Under the pieces are notes generated by a model, which worked only from the letters and a program-made list of their open reading frames with translations, had not been told where the DNA came from and did not search any database. 64,000 bases of DNA from Planktothrix rubescens CCAP 1459/22 (GTDB lineage: Bacteria; Cyanobacteriota; Cyanobacteriia; Cyanobacteriales; Microcoleaceae): NCBI GenBank assembly GCA_904830895.1, contig LR882958.1, forward strand, positions 5,289,501-5,353,500, given 5' to 3'. The translations under genes were made by a program, and so were the position numbers. Shown here piece after piece: positions 36,945-47,430 of the stretch. The number at the start of each line of letters is the position of its first letter. Position 1 is the stretch's first letter.

Positions 36945-38440
36945 TGAGAAAATTGGCTAGTTTTGGTCGGAGATTTAAAAAATTCTTTAAAAAGATAGGA
37001 TCAGATATTATTGATTTTTTAGGAAAAGCTGTTAAGATTTTAGGGGAAATTACTCTATTTGGTTTTACAGCTATTTCTCGAATGATTGGTTTTATTATTA
37101 AGATTTTAGGGAAAATATTATTAAGTCTATGGAAATTATCAAAAATATTATGGTCGAAATTTGATAAAAATATTCTCAGAAAACCGGATAAATTAGCGGC
37201 TTTGATTTTCCTATTGTTTGCTCTTGGGATTTTGGGTTCAATTTTTTATCCGTATGGGGAATATATCTTTGAAGGAAATTTTCTAGTTGAGGAATTGAGT
37301 TTTATTGTTAATTCCTCAGATAATCAACGATTAATTACCCCGATTTCAGGATTAAAAACCTTTGATTTAACCGGACAACAAACCCTAACCTTACGCGGTA
37401 AATTTACCAGCAAAACTGAACCTAAATTCAACCAAAAATCAGAAATTACGTTAAATTTAGATCGTCCCAATAGTCGGTTATTAATTTCTTCTGTTAACGA
37501 AAATCAACCGAGTGATATTGAATTAACTCAATTACAACTAATTCCTTTTAAAACCGAAAAAAATCAAAATATTCTTCCGGTAAAAGTCCAATCTTTGAAA
37601 TATGATTCTCAAGTCAATCAACTCTCTTTTTGTTTAAAATTGGTTCCAAACACACCTGATGATCTTAAATATATTCTCAAAAATGATGCTTATAATAACA
37701 AAAAACCTTCTGATTCATTTAATCAGGGTAAGTTGTCGATAGATATTTGTCAAGATCCCGATGTATCAATAACCAATCAACCCTTAGCAAATCTGGGACT
37801 AAAATTAGGTGAAAATCCGATTAACATTAGTTTAGAACAAGTTAGTATTCCTGAGTTGGGAATCAAGTCTTCTCCTGATAATCCCAATTTCATTGATTTT
37901 ACCTTAATTCCCGAATCTGATCAACGAGAATTAACCCTAAATTCTCCCTCACGTTTAACCATTAACCTTCCTCCTCCCGAAAATTTTTCTCGCTGGATAC
38001 AAGGGAATTTAGACGTTAAACAGGTGAAATTTACCCAAAGTGAAACTATGGGAGATAATAAAGATCAGTTTCCCAGTTCCACGATAGTTTCTGGAGAAAT
38101 TTTAATGACGGATAAATCCTTAGAAATTCAGCAGAATCAGTTTTTCTTGATTTCAGGACAACCCGGAATTGAACGCTTAAGATCTATTGAAATCCAACCC
38201 GAATCTCCTTCCGGGTTACAGGTGCGTTTTGTCGGAAAAACTAATCAAGTCGAAGTGGGTATAGATCCACAATTCCCCGTTAGGAAAATTAAACCGCTTT
38301 GGATTTCTAGCTTGGGTTTTTCCTCTGATTCTATTATAGCATTATTATCATTTTGTGCCACAATTATCGGGTTTTTATTGCCCTATTTATTTATTTCTGC
38401 TTCTTCCTCTAATTCTGATATAAGAGGGAATGGGGAATAG
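36944..38440 (+). CDS. Membrane-anchored protein of unknown function
   Basis: 498 aa from ATG 36944. The first 80 residues are basic with amphipathic helices (RRFKKFFKKIGSDIIDFL). A membrane helix follows (about 86-108, LAALIFLLFALGILGSIFYP), then a 340-residue probably periplasmic part rich in beta strands. A final membrane helix (about 465-490, IIALLSFCATIIGFLLPYLF) precedes a short Ser-rich tail. No catalytic motif is recognised. Translational coupling to the exported protein upstream suggests that they form a complex. They may anchor or be substrates for the neighbouring proteases, which is inference. Confidence 0.65.
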   Translation: MRKLASFGRRFKKFFKKIGSDIIDFLGKAVKILGEITLFGFTAISRMIGFIIKILGKILLSLWKLSKILWSKFDKNILRKPDKLAALIFLLFALGILGSIFYPYGEYIFEGNFLVEELSFIVNSSDNQRLITPISGLKTFDLTGQQTLTLRGKFTSKTEPKFNQKSEITLNLDRPNSRLLISSVNENQPSDIELTQLQLIPFKTEKNQNILPVKVQSLKYDSQVNQLSFCLKLVPNTPDDLKYILKNDAYNNKKPSDSFNQGKLSIDICQDPDVSITNQPLANLGLKLGENPINISLEQVSIPELGIKSSPDNPNFIDFTLIPESDQRELTLNSPSRLTINLPPPENFSRWIQGNLDVKQVKFTQSETMGDNKDQFPSSTIVSGEILMTDKSLEIQQNQFFLISGQPGIERLRSIEIQPESPSGLQVRFVGKTNQVEVGIDPQFPVRKIKPLWISSLGFSSDSIIALLSFCATIIGFLLPYLFISASSSNSDIRGNGE

Positions 38441-38668
38441 GGAATGAGCAATGGGCAATAATGGGGAATGGGGAATGGGGAATGGGGCAATTTGCAACCC
38501 CATATCAAAATTACGGGTGTCCCCACTACACATTGAGCCCAATAACGTTACATTAGATTGTAGTATCTCAATAAAAATTTACATCGGGACATAAAAACCT
38601 ATCATCGTCCCCCCACCAGGGATGACAACTCCATAAAAATAAACGTCATAAGGGAGTGAGCAGAAAAA
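38441..38668. repeat. GGGGAATG tandem runs upstream of clpC
   Basis: A run of GGGAATG-type heptamers and octamers (38432-38490) lies after the membrane protein gene, like others at 17097-17125, 22025-22070 and 60981-61025. The remaining 170 bases form the clpC leader and probably carry its promoter; an AAGGGAG site lies 14 bases before the ATG. Confidence 0.6.
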
Positions 38669-41146
38669 ATGTTTGAATACTTCTCGGATAAGGCAATTAA
38701 GGCGGTGATGTTAGCTCAGGAAGAAGCTCGACGCCTGGGACATAACTTTGTAGGAACAGAACAAATTCTTGTGGGCTTGATGAGCGAGGGAACCAGTGTC
38801 GCCGCCAAAACCTTGAAGGCGCAAGGGTTGAGCCTGCGGGAAGTCCAAAAAGAAGTTGAGGCAATTATTGGCCGTGGGTCGGGTTTCCTCCCCGTGGAAA
38901 TTCCCTTTACCCCCAGGGCCAAACGCATCTTTGAAACCGCGATGAAAGAAGCGCGTCAAATGGGCAATAACTATATCGGCCCCGAACATATCTTACTCGG
39001 ATTACTCCAAGATAACGAAGGAGTAGCATCAAAAGTCCTAGAAAATCTGGGGGTTGATCGTTCTCAAGTGCGGACTGAAGTAATTAGAGCTTTAGGGGAA
39101 GAAGCCACCGTCGCCCCGGGAGGAGGAGGTCGCAGCAAGTCCACCAAAACCGCCACCCTGGACGAATTTGGCACAAACCTCACCCAACTGGCCGCCGAAG
39201 GCAAACTTGACCCGATGATCGGTCGCCAACGGGAAATTGAGCGGGTAATTCAAATTCTGGGACGACGCACGAAAAATAACCCCGTGTTGGTGGGTGAACC
39301 TGGCGTCGGAAAAACTGCCATTGCCGAAGGCTTGGCCCAACGCATTGTTAATAACGATGTTCCCGATGTCCTGGAAAACAAACAAGTGATCAGCTTGAGC
39401 ATGGGAACTTTAATTGCTGGAACTCGTTTTCGGGGGGAATTTGAAGAACGCCTAAAAACCATTGTCGAAGAAATTCGTACCGCCGGAAATATCATTTTAG
39501 TGATTGATGAAATTCATACCATTGTGGGTGCGGGTTCCATTGAAGGGACTATGGACGCCTCCAATATGCTCAAACCCGCCCTCGCCCGGGGTGAGTTGCA
39601 ATGCTTAGGGGCGACGACCCTGGATGAATACCGCAAATATATTGAACGGGATGCGGCCCTGGAACGGCGGTTCCAACCCGTGATGGTCGGTGAACCCACA
39701 GTGGAAGAAACCGTGGAAATTCTGTTCGGGCTGCGTCGAGCTTATGAACAACACCATCAATTAACGATTTCCGATCAGGCATTATACGCGGCGGCGACCC
39801 TATCCGATCGTTATATTAGCGATCGCTTTTTACCCGATAAAGCCATTGATTTAATTGATGAAGCAGGTTCCCGAGTTCGGGTAATGAATTCTAAAGTTCC
39901 CCCCGAATTACGCGAATTAAAACGGGAATTAACTAAAGTTATTGCCGAAAAAGAAACGGCGGTCAAACTTCAAGATTTCGATCAAGCTAGTGAACTGCGC
40001 GATCGCGAATTGGAAATCAAAGATAGACTGGAAACCCCCACTGAAAAAACCAATATAGCGGGTACGGGTTTAGTTGTAACTGAAGACGATATTGCCGAAA
40101 TTTTAGCGGCTTGGACAGGTATTAATGTCAATAAATTAACCGAATCGGAATCGGTAAAATTATTGAAATTGGAAGATATCTTACATGAACGTTTAATTGG
40201 TCAAAATGAAGCGGTTGGGGCCGTTTCTCGTGCTATTCGTCGCGCCCGGGTGGGATTAAAAAATCCCGATCGCCCCATTGCCAGTTTCATTTTTTCTGGC
40301 CCCACGGGAGTCGGAAAAACCGAATTAACTAAAGCCCTAGCCACCTATTTCTTTGGGGCAGAAGAAGCGATGATTCGCTTAGATATGTCGGAATATATGG
40401 AACGACATACGGTGTCTAAATTAATCGGTTCTCCCCCAGGATTTGTTGGCTATGAAGAAGGAGGGCAATTAACTGAAGCCGTCCGTCGTCGTCCCTATAC
40501 GGTGGTGCTATTTGACGAAATTGAAAAAGCCCATCCCGATGTCTTCAATTTGTTATTACAAATCTTAGAAGATGGTCGTTTAACCGATGCCAAAGGTCGC
40601 ACGGTTAGTTTCAAAAATACCTTAATTATTATGACCTCAAACGTGGGTTCTAAGGTGATTGAAAAAGGCGGCGGCGGTTTAGGATTTGAATGGGGTGCTG
40701 CTTCTGAAGCAGATCAGCAATATAACCGGATTAAAAATTTAGTCCATGAGGAACTCAAGCAATATTTCCGGCCGGAATTTCTTAACCGTTTGGATGAAAT
40801 TATTGTCTTCCGTCAATTGCTGAAATCTGAAGTTAAACAAATTGCCGAAATCTTACTCCGAGATCTGCTAGCCAGGTTAATGGAAAGGGATATTACTTTA
40901 ACGGTGAGTGAAGGGTTTAAAGATCATTTAGTCAATGTGGGTTTTGATCCTAAATATGGGGCGAGACCGTTACGTCGGGCTTTAATGAATCTGTTAGAAG
41001 ATGCCTTAGCTGAAGCCTTATTAGCTGGAACAATTAAGGATGGCGATCGGGCATTTATTGATGTGGATCAAGAGGGGAAAGTCACAATTTCACCCGGAGA
41101 TCATGCCCCGAATTCTATTAATGAATACGCCGTTACCAATTCCTAA
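38669..41146 (+). CDS. clpC: ATP-dependent Clp protease ATP-binding subunit ClpC
   Basis: 825 aa. Hsp100 unfoldase that feeds proteins to ClpP; ClpC is essential in studied cyanobacteria. Order: two Clp_N repeats (1-150), AAA domain 1 with GEPGVGKT and [12 protein letters not shown], a UVR motif (about 420-455), AAA domain 2 with GPTGVGKT and [12 protein letters not shown], and a C-terminal D2-small domain. Length and motif order match cyanobacterial ClpC rather than ClpB (no long coiled middle domain). A terminator hairpin follows at 41166. Confidence 0.97.
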   Translation: MFEYFSDKAIKAVMLAQEEARRLGHNFVGTEQILVGLMSEGTSVAAKTLKAQGLSLREVQKEVEAIIGRGSGFLPVEIPFTPRAKRIFETAMKEARQMGNNYIGPEHILLGLLQDNEGVASKVLENLGVDRSQVRTEVIRALGEEATVAPGGGGRSKSTKTATLDEFGTNLTQLAAEGKLDPMIGRQREIERVIQILGRRTKNNPVLVGEPGVGKTAIAEGLAQRIVNNDVPDVLENKQVISLSMGTLIAGTRFRGEFEERLKTIVEEIRTAGNIILVIDEIHTIVGAGSIEGTMDASNMLKPALARGELQCLGATTLDEYRKYIERDAALERRFQPVMVGEPTVEETVEILFGLRRAYEQHHQLTISDQALYAAATLSDRYISDRFLPDKAIDLIDEAGSRVRVMNSKVPPELRELKRELTKVIAEKETAVKLQDFDQASELRDRELEIKDRLETPTEKTNIAGTGLVVTEDDIAEILAAWTGINVNKLTESESVKLLKLEDILHERLIGQNEAVGAVSRAIRRARVGLKNPDRPIASFIFSGPTGVGKTELTKALATYFFGAEEAMIRLDMSEYMERHTVSKLIGSPPGFVGYEEGGQLTEAVRRRPYTVVLFDEIEKAHPDVFNLLLQILEDGRLTDAKGRTVSFKNTLIIMTSNVGSKVIEKGGGGLGFEWGAASEADQQYNRIKNLVHEELKQYFRPEFLNRLDEIIVFRQLLKSEVKQIAEILLRDLLARLMERDITLTVSEGFKDHLVNVGFDPKYGARPLRRALMNLLEDALAEALLAGTIKDGDRAFIDVDQEGKVTISPGDHAPNSINEYAVTNS

Positions 41147-41165
41147 TTCACTTTAATTCTCATCT

Positions 41166-41195
41166 AACCCGTCTTACTCCGGTAGGGCGGGTTTT
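41166..41195 (+). terminator. Intrinsic terminator after clpC
   Basis: AACCCGTCTTACTCCGGTAG then GGCGGGTTTT: a GC-rich stem with a TTTT tail 20 bases past the clpC stop codon. Confidence 0.75.
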
Positions 41196-41233
41196 GTATA
41201 TCAAGTTCACTGTCTTAGTTGAAGATCAATAAT

Positions 41234-41256
41234 TAAGCCCTGAAGGGCTCACTACG
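41234..41256. repeat. TAAGCCCT hairpin repeat upstream of ileS
   Basis: TAAGCCCTGAAGGGCTCACT followed by ACG, same family as 15288-15310. It lies between the clpC terminator and ileS. Confidence 0.7.
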
Positions 41257-41307
41257 GTGTTAAGATACAATACAAATCAATTAACAAGAATTATTCAGGA
41301 TACTGTT

Positions 41308-44199
41308 GTGACAGAAGCCAAATCCTATAAAGATAGCGTCAACTTGCCCCAAACCAAATTTGATATGCGGGCAAATGCCGTGAAGCGAGAACCGGAAATC
41401 CAAGCATTTTGGGCCGAACAGGAAATTTATCAACGCCTATCACAAAATAACCCCGGTGAACTGTTTATTTTACATGATGGCCCCCCCTATGCGAACGGGA
41501 CGCTGCATATTGGTCATGCTCTGAATAAAATTCTTAAAGATATTATTAATCGCTATCAAATTTTGCAGGGTCGTAAAGTTCGTTATGTTCCGGGGTGGGA
41601 CTGTCATGGTTTACCCATTGAATTGAAAGTATTACAAAACATGAAAGCCGGGGAAAGGGAACAATTAACCCCCTTAACTTTGCGTCACAAAGCCAGAGAT
41701 TTCGCCTTACAAACCGTTGAACAACAAAAAATCAGTTTTCAACGCTATGGAGTTTGGGGCGACTGGGAACACCCCTATTTAACCCTAAAACCCGAATATG
41801 AAGCCGCCCAAATTGGCGTATTTGGAAAGATGTTTTTAGAGGGATATATTTACCGAGGACATAAACCTGTTCACTGGAGTCCGAGTTCTAAAACCGCCTT
41901 AGCTGAAGCGGAATTAGAATATCCTGAAGGTCATGTTTCTCGAAGTTTATTTGCCGCTTTTAAACTGTTAACGGTATCTGAACCTTTGCGGGAATTATTA
42001 ACCCCATTTTTATCGGAATTAGGGGTAGCAATTTGGACTACAACCCCCTGGACAATTCCCGGTAATTTGGCGGTTGCAGTTAACCCCATGTTAAATTATT
42101 CCGTTGTGGAAGTCGGGGAAAGTGAGAAACCTGTGGGTTTTAAATATTTAATTGTGGCAGAAGATCTAGCTGAACAATTATCAGTAACTTTGGGTTATTC
42201 CTTAACCATTAAAGCCACATTTAAAGGTAAGGATTTAGAAAATTCTACCTATAAACATCCCCTATTTAATCGCAAAAGTCCGGTAGTTATTGGTGGAGAC
42301 TATATTACCACAGAATCCGGTACGGGATTGGTTCATACTGCCCCCGGTCATGGTCAAGAAGACTATATTGTGGGTCAAAAATATGGCTTACCAATTTTAT
42401 CCCCCGTGGATGATCAAGGAAACTTTACCGATGAAGCCGGAAAATTTGAAGGATTAAATGTTTTAGGTGAGGGAAATGGGGCAATTATTGATGCTTTAAC
42501 AGAAGTTAATTCTTTGTTAAAAGAAGAACCTTATCAACATAAATATCCCTACGATTGGCGCACGAAAAAACCCACAATTTTTCGGGCTACAGAACAATGG
42601 TTTGCCTCCGTTGAAGGGTTCCGAGATGCGGCATTAAAAGCAATTTCTGAAGTAAAATGGATTCCAGCCCAAGGGGAAAATCGGATTACTTCCATGGTAG
42701 CCGATCGCAGTGATTGGTGTATTTCTCGACAACGGAGTTGGGGGGTTCCGATTCCGGTTTTTTATGATGAAGAAACCAACGAAGCCCTATTAAATGAAAC
42801 CACAATTAATCACGTTCAAACTATTATTTCTGAAAAAGGTTCTGATGCGTGGTGGGAGTTATCAATTGAGGAATTATTACCCACAGAATATCATAATAAT
42901 GGCAAGACGTATCGGAAGGGAACCGATACCATGGATGTGTGGTTTGATTCCGGTTCTTCTTGGGCGGCTGTTGCTAATCAACGACCCGAATTACGCTATC
43001 CTGCGGATATGTATTTAGAAGGTTCTGATCAGCATCGGGGATGGTTTCAATCGAGTTTATTAACCAGTGTTGCTAACTATGGTCACGCACCCTATAAAAC
43101 CGTATTAACCCATGGATTTGTCCTCGATGAAAAGGGGATGAAAATGAGTAAATCCATAGGAAATGTGGTCGATCCTGCTATTGTAATTGAAGGGGGGAAA
43201 AACCCCCAACAAGAACCGCCCTATGGCGCTGATATTCTGCGGTTGTGGGTGTCCTCGGTGGATTATTCTTCCGATGTTCCTTTGGGTAAAAATATCCTGA
43301 AACAGATGGGGGATGTTTACCGTAAAATTAGAAATACCGCCCGATTTTTATTAGGAAATTTGCATGATTTTGATCCAGTTAAAGATACGGTGAAATACGA
43401 AGAATTACCGGAATTAGATCAATATATGTTACACCGGATTTCGGAGGTTTTTACTGAAGTAACAGAATCCTTTGAAAGTTATCAATTCTTCCGATTCTTC
43501 CAGGTAATTCAGAATTTCTGTGTGGTAGATTTGTCTAATTTCTATTTAGATATTGCCAAAGATCGGTTATATATTAGTCGAGTTGATGGGTCTCGGCGTC
43601 GCAGTTGTCAAACGGTGTTAGCGGTAGCGTTAGAGAATTTAGCGAAAGCGATCGCTCCCGTATTATGTCATACGGCTGAAGATATTTGGCAAAATATTCC
43701 CTATTCTCCGCCCCAGACTTCTGTATTTGAAGCGGGTTGGGTGACATTAGAAAAACAGTGGGAAAAGCCAGAATTAGGGACGTTATGGCAACAGTTACGA
43801 CAAATTAGAAGTGATGTTAATGTTGTCATGGAAAAAGCCCGTCAGGACAAAATGATTGGTGCATCCTTAGAAGCCAAAGTCTTGTTATATATTGCGGATG
43901 AGGATTTGCGTCAACAGATGCAACAAATGAACCCCAAAACCACCGAATTAAAAGCAAATAATGGGGTTGATGAATTGCGTTATCTGTTAATTTGTTCCCA
44001 GGTTGAACTATTAGATACTCCTGAACCTTTAAACGGTTTACAATATAACCAACAGTTTGAAGATTTGGGAATTGGTGTTGTCAAAGCCGATGGGGAAAAA
44101 TGCGATCGCTGTTGGAATTATTCCGTCCATATTGGGGAATCAAAAGAAGATCCTACAATTTGTGAACGGTGTATTGAGGCGTTAGCAGGAACCTTTTAA
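41308..44199 (+). CDS. ileS: Isoleucyl-tRNA synthetase
   Basis: Class I synthetase charging tRNA-Ile. Start chosen at GTG 41308 (VTEAKSYKDSVNLPQTKFDM), which matches the usual cyanobacterial N-terminus; the frame is open to 41257. About 963 aa. Motifs: HIGH as LHIGHALNK, editing domain with GTGLVHTAPGHGQEDY, KMSKS as GMKMSKSIGN, anticodon-binding domain, and a C-terminal zinc finger (CDRCW..CERC). Length is normal for the bacterial type. Confidence 0.96.
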   Translation: MTEAKSYKDSVNLPQTKFDMRANAVKREPEIQAFWAEQEIYQRLSQNNPGELFILHDGPPYANGTLHIGHALNKILKDIINRYQILQGRKVRYVPGWDCHGLPIELKVLQNMKAGEREQLTPLTLRHKARDFALQTVEQQKISFQRYGVWGDWEHPYLTLKPEYEAAQIGVFGKMFLEGYIYRGHKPVHWSPSSKTALAEAELEYPEGHVSRSLFAAFKLLTVSEPLRELLTPFLSELGVAIWTTTPWTIPGNLAVAVNPMLNYSVVEVGESEKPVGFKYLIVAEDLAEQLSVTLGYSLTIKATFKGKDLENSTYKHPLFNRKSPVVIGGDYITTESGTGLVHTAPGHGQEDYIVGQKYGLPILSPVDDQGNFTDEAGKFEGLNVLGEGNGAIIDALTEVNSLLKEEPYQHKYPYDWRTKKPTIFRATEQWFASVEGFRDAALKAISEVKWIPAQGENRITSMVADRSDWCISRQRSWGVPIPVFYDEETNEALLNETTINHVQTIISEKGSDAWWELSIEELLPTEYHNNGKTYRKGTDTMDVWFDSGSSWAAVANQRPELRYPADMYLEGSDQHRGWFQSSLLTSVANYGHAPYKTVLTHGFVLDEKGMKMSKSIGNVVDPAIVIEGGKNPQQEPPYGADILRLWVSSVDYSSDVPLGKNILKQMGDVYRKIRNTARFLLGNLHDFDPVKDTVKYEELPELDQYMLHRISEVFTEVTESFESYQFFRFFQVIQNFCVVDLSNFYLDIAKDRLYISRVDGSRRRSCQTVLAVALENLAKAIAPVLCHTAEDIWQNIPYSPPQTSVFEAGWVTLEKQWEKPELGTLWQQLRQIRSDVNVVMEKARQDKMIGASLEAKVLLYIADEDLRQQMQQMNPKTTELKANNGVDELRYLLICSQVELLDTPEPLNGLQYNQQFEDLGIGVVKADGEKCDRCWNYSVHIGESKEDPTICERCIEALAGTF

Positions 44200-44213
44200 A
44201 ACTATTTCTAAAA

Positions 44214-44271
44214 GTAGTAAGCCCTTTAGGGCTTTCTTCCCCAGAAGACTAAGCCCTAAAGGGCTTACTAC
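44214..44271. repeat. Inverted pair of TAAGCCCT hairpin repeats after ileS
   Basis: GTAGTAAGCCCTTTAGGGCT at 44214 and its mirrored copy AAGCCCTAAAGGGCTTACTA ending at 44271. Each folds by itself and the two together form a larger inverted repeat. Position after the ileS stop suggests a terminator role. Confidence 0.75.
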
Positions 44272-44305
44272 AAAGCGGTTTATAAATCTTGTTTTCTGAT
44301 AAAAG

Positions 44306-45658
44306 ATGCGATTCTCAAAAATATTAATTGCCAATCGAGGGGAAATAGCTTTACGGATTCTTCGCACCTGCGAGGAGATGGGTATTGCGACGGTTGCTGT
44401 TCATTCAACGGTTGATCGCCACGCCCTTCATGTCCAACTGGCCGATGAAGCCGTTTGTATCGGGGAACCCAGCAGCAGTAAAAGCTATTTGAATATTCCC
44501 AATATTATCGCCGCCGCCCTGACCCGCAACGCCACGGCCATTCATCCGGGCTATGGATTTTTAGCCGAAAACGCCCGATTTGCCGAAATTTGTGCCGATC
44601 ATGATATTGCCTTTATTGGCCCCACACCCCACGCCATGCGGTCAATGGGAGACAAATCAACGGCCAAGGAAACCATGCAACGGGTCGGAGTTCCCACCGT
44701 CCCGGGCAGTGATGGACTCCTGAGTGATGATAAAGAAGCCCTACAACTGGCCCGCAAAATCGGTTATCCGGTGATTATTAAGGCCACCGCAGGGGGGGGA
44801 GGTCGGGGAATGCGGTTAGTTAGGGAAGATTCGGAACTCCCCAAACTCTTTGCCGCCGCCCAAGGGGAAGCGGAAGCCGCCTTTGGTAACCCGGGGGTTT
44901 ATTTGGAGAAGTTTATTGAACGTCCTCGCCATATTGAAATTCAGATTTTAGCTGATAATTATGGCAATGTAATTTACTTAGGAGAACGGGATTGTTCGAT
45001 TCAAAGACGTCACCAAAAACTATTAGAAGAAGCACCCAGTCTGTTCCTAACTCCTAAACTGCGTCAAAAGATGGGAATGGCGGCGGTAAAAGCTGCTAAA
45101 TCTATTAATTATACCGGGGCGGGAACAGTTGAATTTCTAGTTGATCAGTCGGGAAATTTCTATTTTATGGAAATGAATACCCGGATTCAAGTTGAACATC
45201 CGGTAACGGAAATGATCACCGGATTAGATTTAATTGCTGAACAAATTCGCATCGCCCAAGGGGAAAAGTTATTATTAACTCAAAATCAAGTAATTTTGCG
45301 CGGTCATTCCATCGAATGTCGGATTAATGCCGAAGATCCTGAACATAATTTCCGCCCCCACCCCGGACGAATTAGTGGTTATTTACCTCCTGGGGGAAAT
45401 GGGGTGAGAATTGATTCCCATGTCTATACGGATTATGAAATTCCTCCCTATTATGATTCTTTAATTGGGAAATTAATTGTTTGGGGGCCAGATCGTCCGA
45501 CGGCGATTTTAAGAATGAAACGGGCGTTACGAGAATTTGCAATTACGGGTGTTCCGACAACGATCGGATTTCATCAAAAAATATTAGAAAATCCCGAATT
45601 TCTCCGAGGGGAAATTTATACTAATTTTGTGGAAAAAATGATGAAAAAAGGGGAATAA
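44306..45658 (+). CDS. accC: Biotin carboxylase subunit of acetyl-CoA carboxylase
   Basis: 450 aa ATP-grasp enzyme that carboxylates biotin on AccB in the first step of fatty acid synthesis. Motifs: [16 protein letters not shown], the glycine-rich ATP loop [39 protein letters not shown] and the C-terminal domain ending in [12 protein letters not shown]. Length matches the family. It is monocistronic here. Confidence 0.97.
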   Translation: MRFSKILIANRGEIALRILRTCEEMGIATVAVHSTVDRHALHVQLADEAVCIGEPSSSKSYLNIPNIIAAALTRNATAIHPGYGFLAENARFAEICADHDIAFIGPTPHAMRSMGDKSTAKETMQRVGVPTVPGSDGLLSDDKEALQLARKIGYPVIIKATAGGGGRGMRLVREDSELPKLFAAAQGEAEAAFGNPGVYLEKFIERPRHIEIQILADNYGNVIYLGERDCSIQRRHQKLLEEAPSLFLTPKLRQKMGMAAVKAAKSINYTGAGTVEFLVDQSGNFYFMEMNTRIQVEHPVTEMITGLDLIAEQIRIAQGEKLLLTQNQVILRGHSIECRINAEDPEHNFRPHPGRISGYLPPGGNGVRIDSHVYTDYEIPPYYDSLIGKLIVWGPDRPTAILRMKRALREFAITGVPTTIGFHQKILENPEFLRGEIYTNFVEKMMKKGE

Positions 45659-46056
45659 AAAACCCGGCAATTATGGGATAATGGAAGCAAGGGCAACTCG
45701 CCCCCATAACCTAAAATCTAACTCAGACCCTAGGTATCGGGAGTAAGTGAGGTGAAAACAATCAATATCTAACCCTTATAATTATTCAACTTTTTGTAAA
45801 GATTTATGAATAAAGTTTAGATTTTGCAAAGGTTTCAGGTTCAAATTTAAAGATTGAGTGAAATTAAGACTGATCAGATGCTGAATTGATACTTCATGAG
45901 GGTGATTAGAGTATATTAGAGAATATTAAGGGTATTATAAGCACGTTCTCTGATGCGGAAGCGGGTTTTTAGCCAAGATTAGTCAGAAATCGGACTAACA
46001 ATTAGCTCTGCATTCGAGGAGTAAACCAATACCCCACAAACCATAGGGGGTAGACT
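45659..46056. other. Intergenic region after accC
   Basis: About 400 bases. I see no tRNA, no hairpin of note and no ORF with a ribosome site, only AT-rich sequence and a GAGTATATTAGAGAATATTA repeat near 45905-45925. The last 40 bases form the leader of the small ORF at 46057. Confidence 0.45.
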
Positions 46057-46176
46057 ATGACAGGATTAGAATTAGCAATTTTTATTGTAGGGCCGTTAGT
46101 GTCATTTTTATTTGCGATCGCGCTAACACCCAACAAAGCTGAAATTATTTCCGATCAAGAACATTCTCATATTTAG
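46057..46176 (+). CDS. Small single-helix membrane protein (39 aa)
   Basis: ATG at 46057 with TAGGGGGTAG just upstream. The product has a single membrane helix (LAIFIVGPLVSFLFAIALTP, about residues 6-25) and a polar tail with His and Asp residues (SDQEHSHI). Size and shape recall low-molecular-weight subunits of photosystems or the cytochrome b6f complex, but it does not match PsbX, PsbT, PsaM or PetM as I remember them. A HIP1 site is inside the frame. Structured RNA follows the stop directly. Coding status is probable, not sure. Confidence 0.5.
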   Translation: MTGLELAIFIVGPLVSFLFAIALTPNKAEIISDQEHSHI

Positions 46177-46234
46177 TCAAGATTTACGGGACTTAGGGGG
46201 AAAGTCTCGTAGTCTATAGTCAGATTATCTTGAC
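46176..46234 (+). promoter_or_regulatory. Nested stem-loop between the small ORF and the deacetylase gene
   Basis: Outer stem GTCAAGAT / ATCTTGAC (46176-46183 with 46227-46234) encloses an inner stem ACGGGACTT / AAGTCTCGT around a G-rich loop. It begins on the last base of the small ORF's stop codon and ends 11 bases before the deacetylase ATG. It could be a terminator, a processing site or a leader element. Confidence 0.5.
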
Positions 46235-46245
46235 GCTTAAAATTA

Positions 46246-47151
46246 ATGATAGGTTCCCGAAATATTAAACGGTTTTCACAGATTCTACTTGGTGGTATCA
46301 GTGGAATATTTATGGTGAGTTTTAATCACGGAGAAGTGGCTGTTTCCCTGCCTATTGTTGGACTGCAAGCTGAAAATTCGGTGATCACACAACCGATTTA
46401 TTCTGCTGAAAATGGGATGGAAGATCCGATAATTCCCCCATTAGGAAAACCAGACTCTTTTATTCCTAGAAAACCTTTTCCACCACCAAATTTAAAGAAA
46501 CCAGAAAAACCCTATTATTCTTTAATTCCAGAACGCTATAAAGGCAAAACTGTTCATAATGTTTCCCCTCGAAATCAAGAAAAAGTTATTGCCTTAACAT
46601 TTGATGATGGCCCCTGGCCGGAAACACCCAAGGTCTTAACTATTTTAAGACAGTTTAATGTTAAAGCTACCTTCTTTATTTTAGGTCAAAACTTACTGTT
46701 ATATCCTGACATTATCGAACAAGTAGTTCAAGAAGGTCATGGGGTTGGGAATCATACTTGGACGCATTCTTATCCAAAAATGGAACCGCAAAAAGCTAAA
46801 GCTGAAATTGAAAATACATCGGCAAAATTAGAGTTAATGACGGGGTTAAAAACCCGGTTATTTCGGCCTCCTGGGGGAATTTTAGATAATGGTGTTGCCG
46901 ACTATGCCCGCAGTAAAAATTATGCGGTTATTATGTGGTCTATTGATACGAAAGACTTCCAAAAACCAACGGCGACCGTATTAGCAAATCGGGTTTTAAA
47001 TCAAGCCCGTCCAGGGGATATTGTGTTAATGCACGATGGTGGCGGAAATCGTTCTGAAACCATAGCAGCGTTAAAAATTATAATTCCTGAATTACAAAAA
47101 CGTGGCTATCGGTTTGTAACAGTTTCCGAATTATTATCATTATCAGAATAA
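46246..47151 (+). CDS. Exported polysaccharide deacetylase (NodB family)
   Basis: 301 aa. Signal peptide or anchor (about 8-28, FSQILLGGISGIFMVSF), a Pro-rich spacer (about 60-100) and a NodB domain (about 108-300). Metal and catalytic residues are seen in IALTFDDGPWPETP (Asp-Asp), VGNHTWTHSYP (two His), LFRPPGG (Arg) and IVLMHDGGG (His). It should remove acetyl groups from N-acetylated glycans, probably peptidoglycan or exopolysaccharide. The preceding stem-loop may regulate it. Confidence 0.92.
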   Translation: MIGSRNIKRFSQILLGGISGIFMVSFNHGEVAVSLPIVGLQAENSVITQPIYSAENGMEDPIIPPLGKPDSFIPRKPFPPPNLKKPEKPYYSLIPERYKGKTVHNVSPRNQEKVIALTFDDGPWPETPKVLTILRQFNVKATFFILGQNLLLYPDIIEQVVQEGHGVGNHTWTHSYPKMEPQKAKAEIENTSAKLELMTGLKTRLFRPPGGILDNGVADYARSKNYAVIMWSIDTKDFQKPTATVLANRVLNQARPGDIVLMHDGGGNRSETIAALKIIIPELQKRGYRFVTVSELLSLSE

Positions 47152-47257
47152 TCGTAGGGTGCTTGTACTACAACACATAATATTTATATTCTACAAACAT
47201 CCAAGGGAACAATAATTTTATCTAAACTCATTTTCAATCATAAATTGTAGTGAAACC

Positions 47258-47299
47258 GTAGTAAGCCCTTTAGGGCTGAGTCCTAAAGGACTTACTACG
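47258..47299. repeat. Composite TAAGCCCT/AGTCCTAAAGG hairpin repeat
   Basis: GTAGTAAGCCCTTTAGGGCT followed by GAGTCCTAAAGGACTTACTA and CG. One unit of each variant of the family lies in inverted order, so the whole also folds as a larger hairpin. It sits between the deacetylase and Uma2 genes. Confidence 0.75.
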
Positions 47300-47430
47300 A
47301 GGAGGGGAAAAAGCGATCGCTAAAATCCCAATAAAACATATAGTTTATAATATCAGGGTTTAATATATTAGAACAAGTTATAAAAATTTTGCTAGAATAA
47401 ATGAGGGACTAAATTAGAGGCTAAGAACTC

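Noticed and set aside
45659-46056. tRNA or photosystem gene psbX near accC
   Set aside because: No cloverleaf or PsbX-like frame could be read on either strand.
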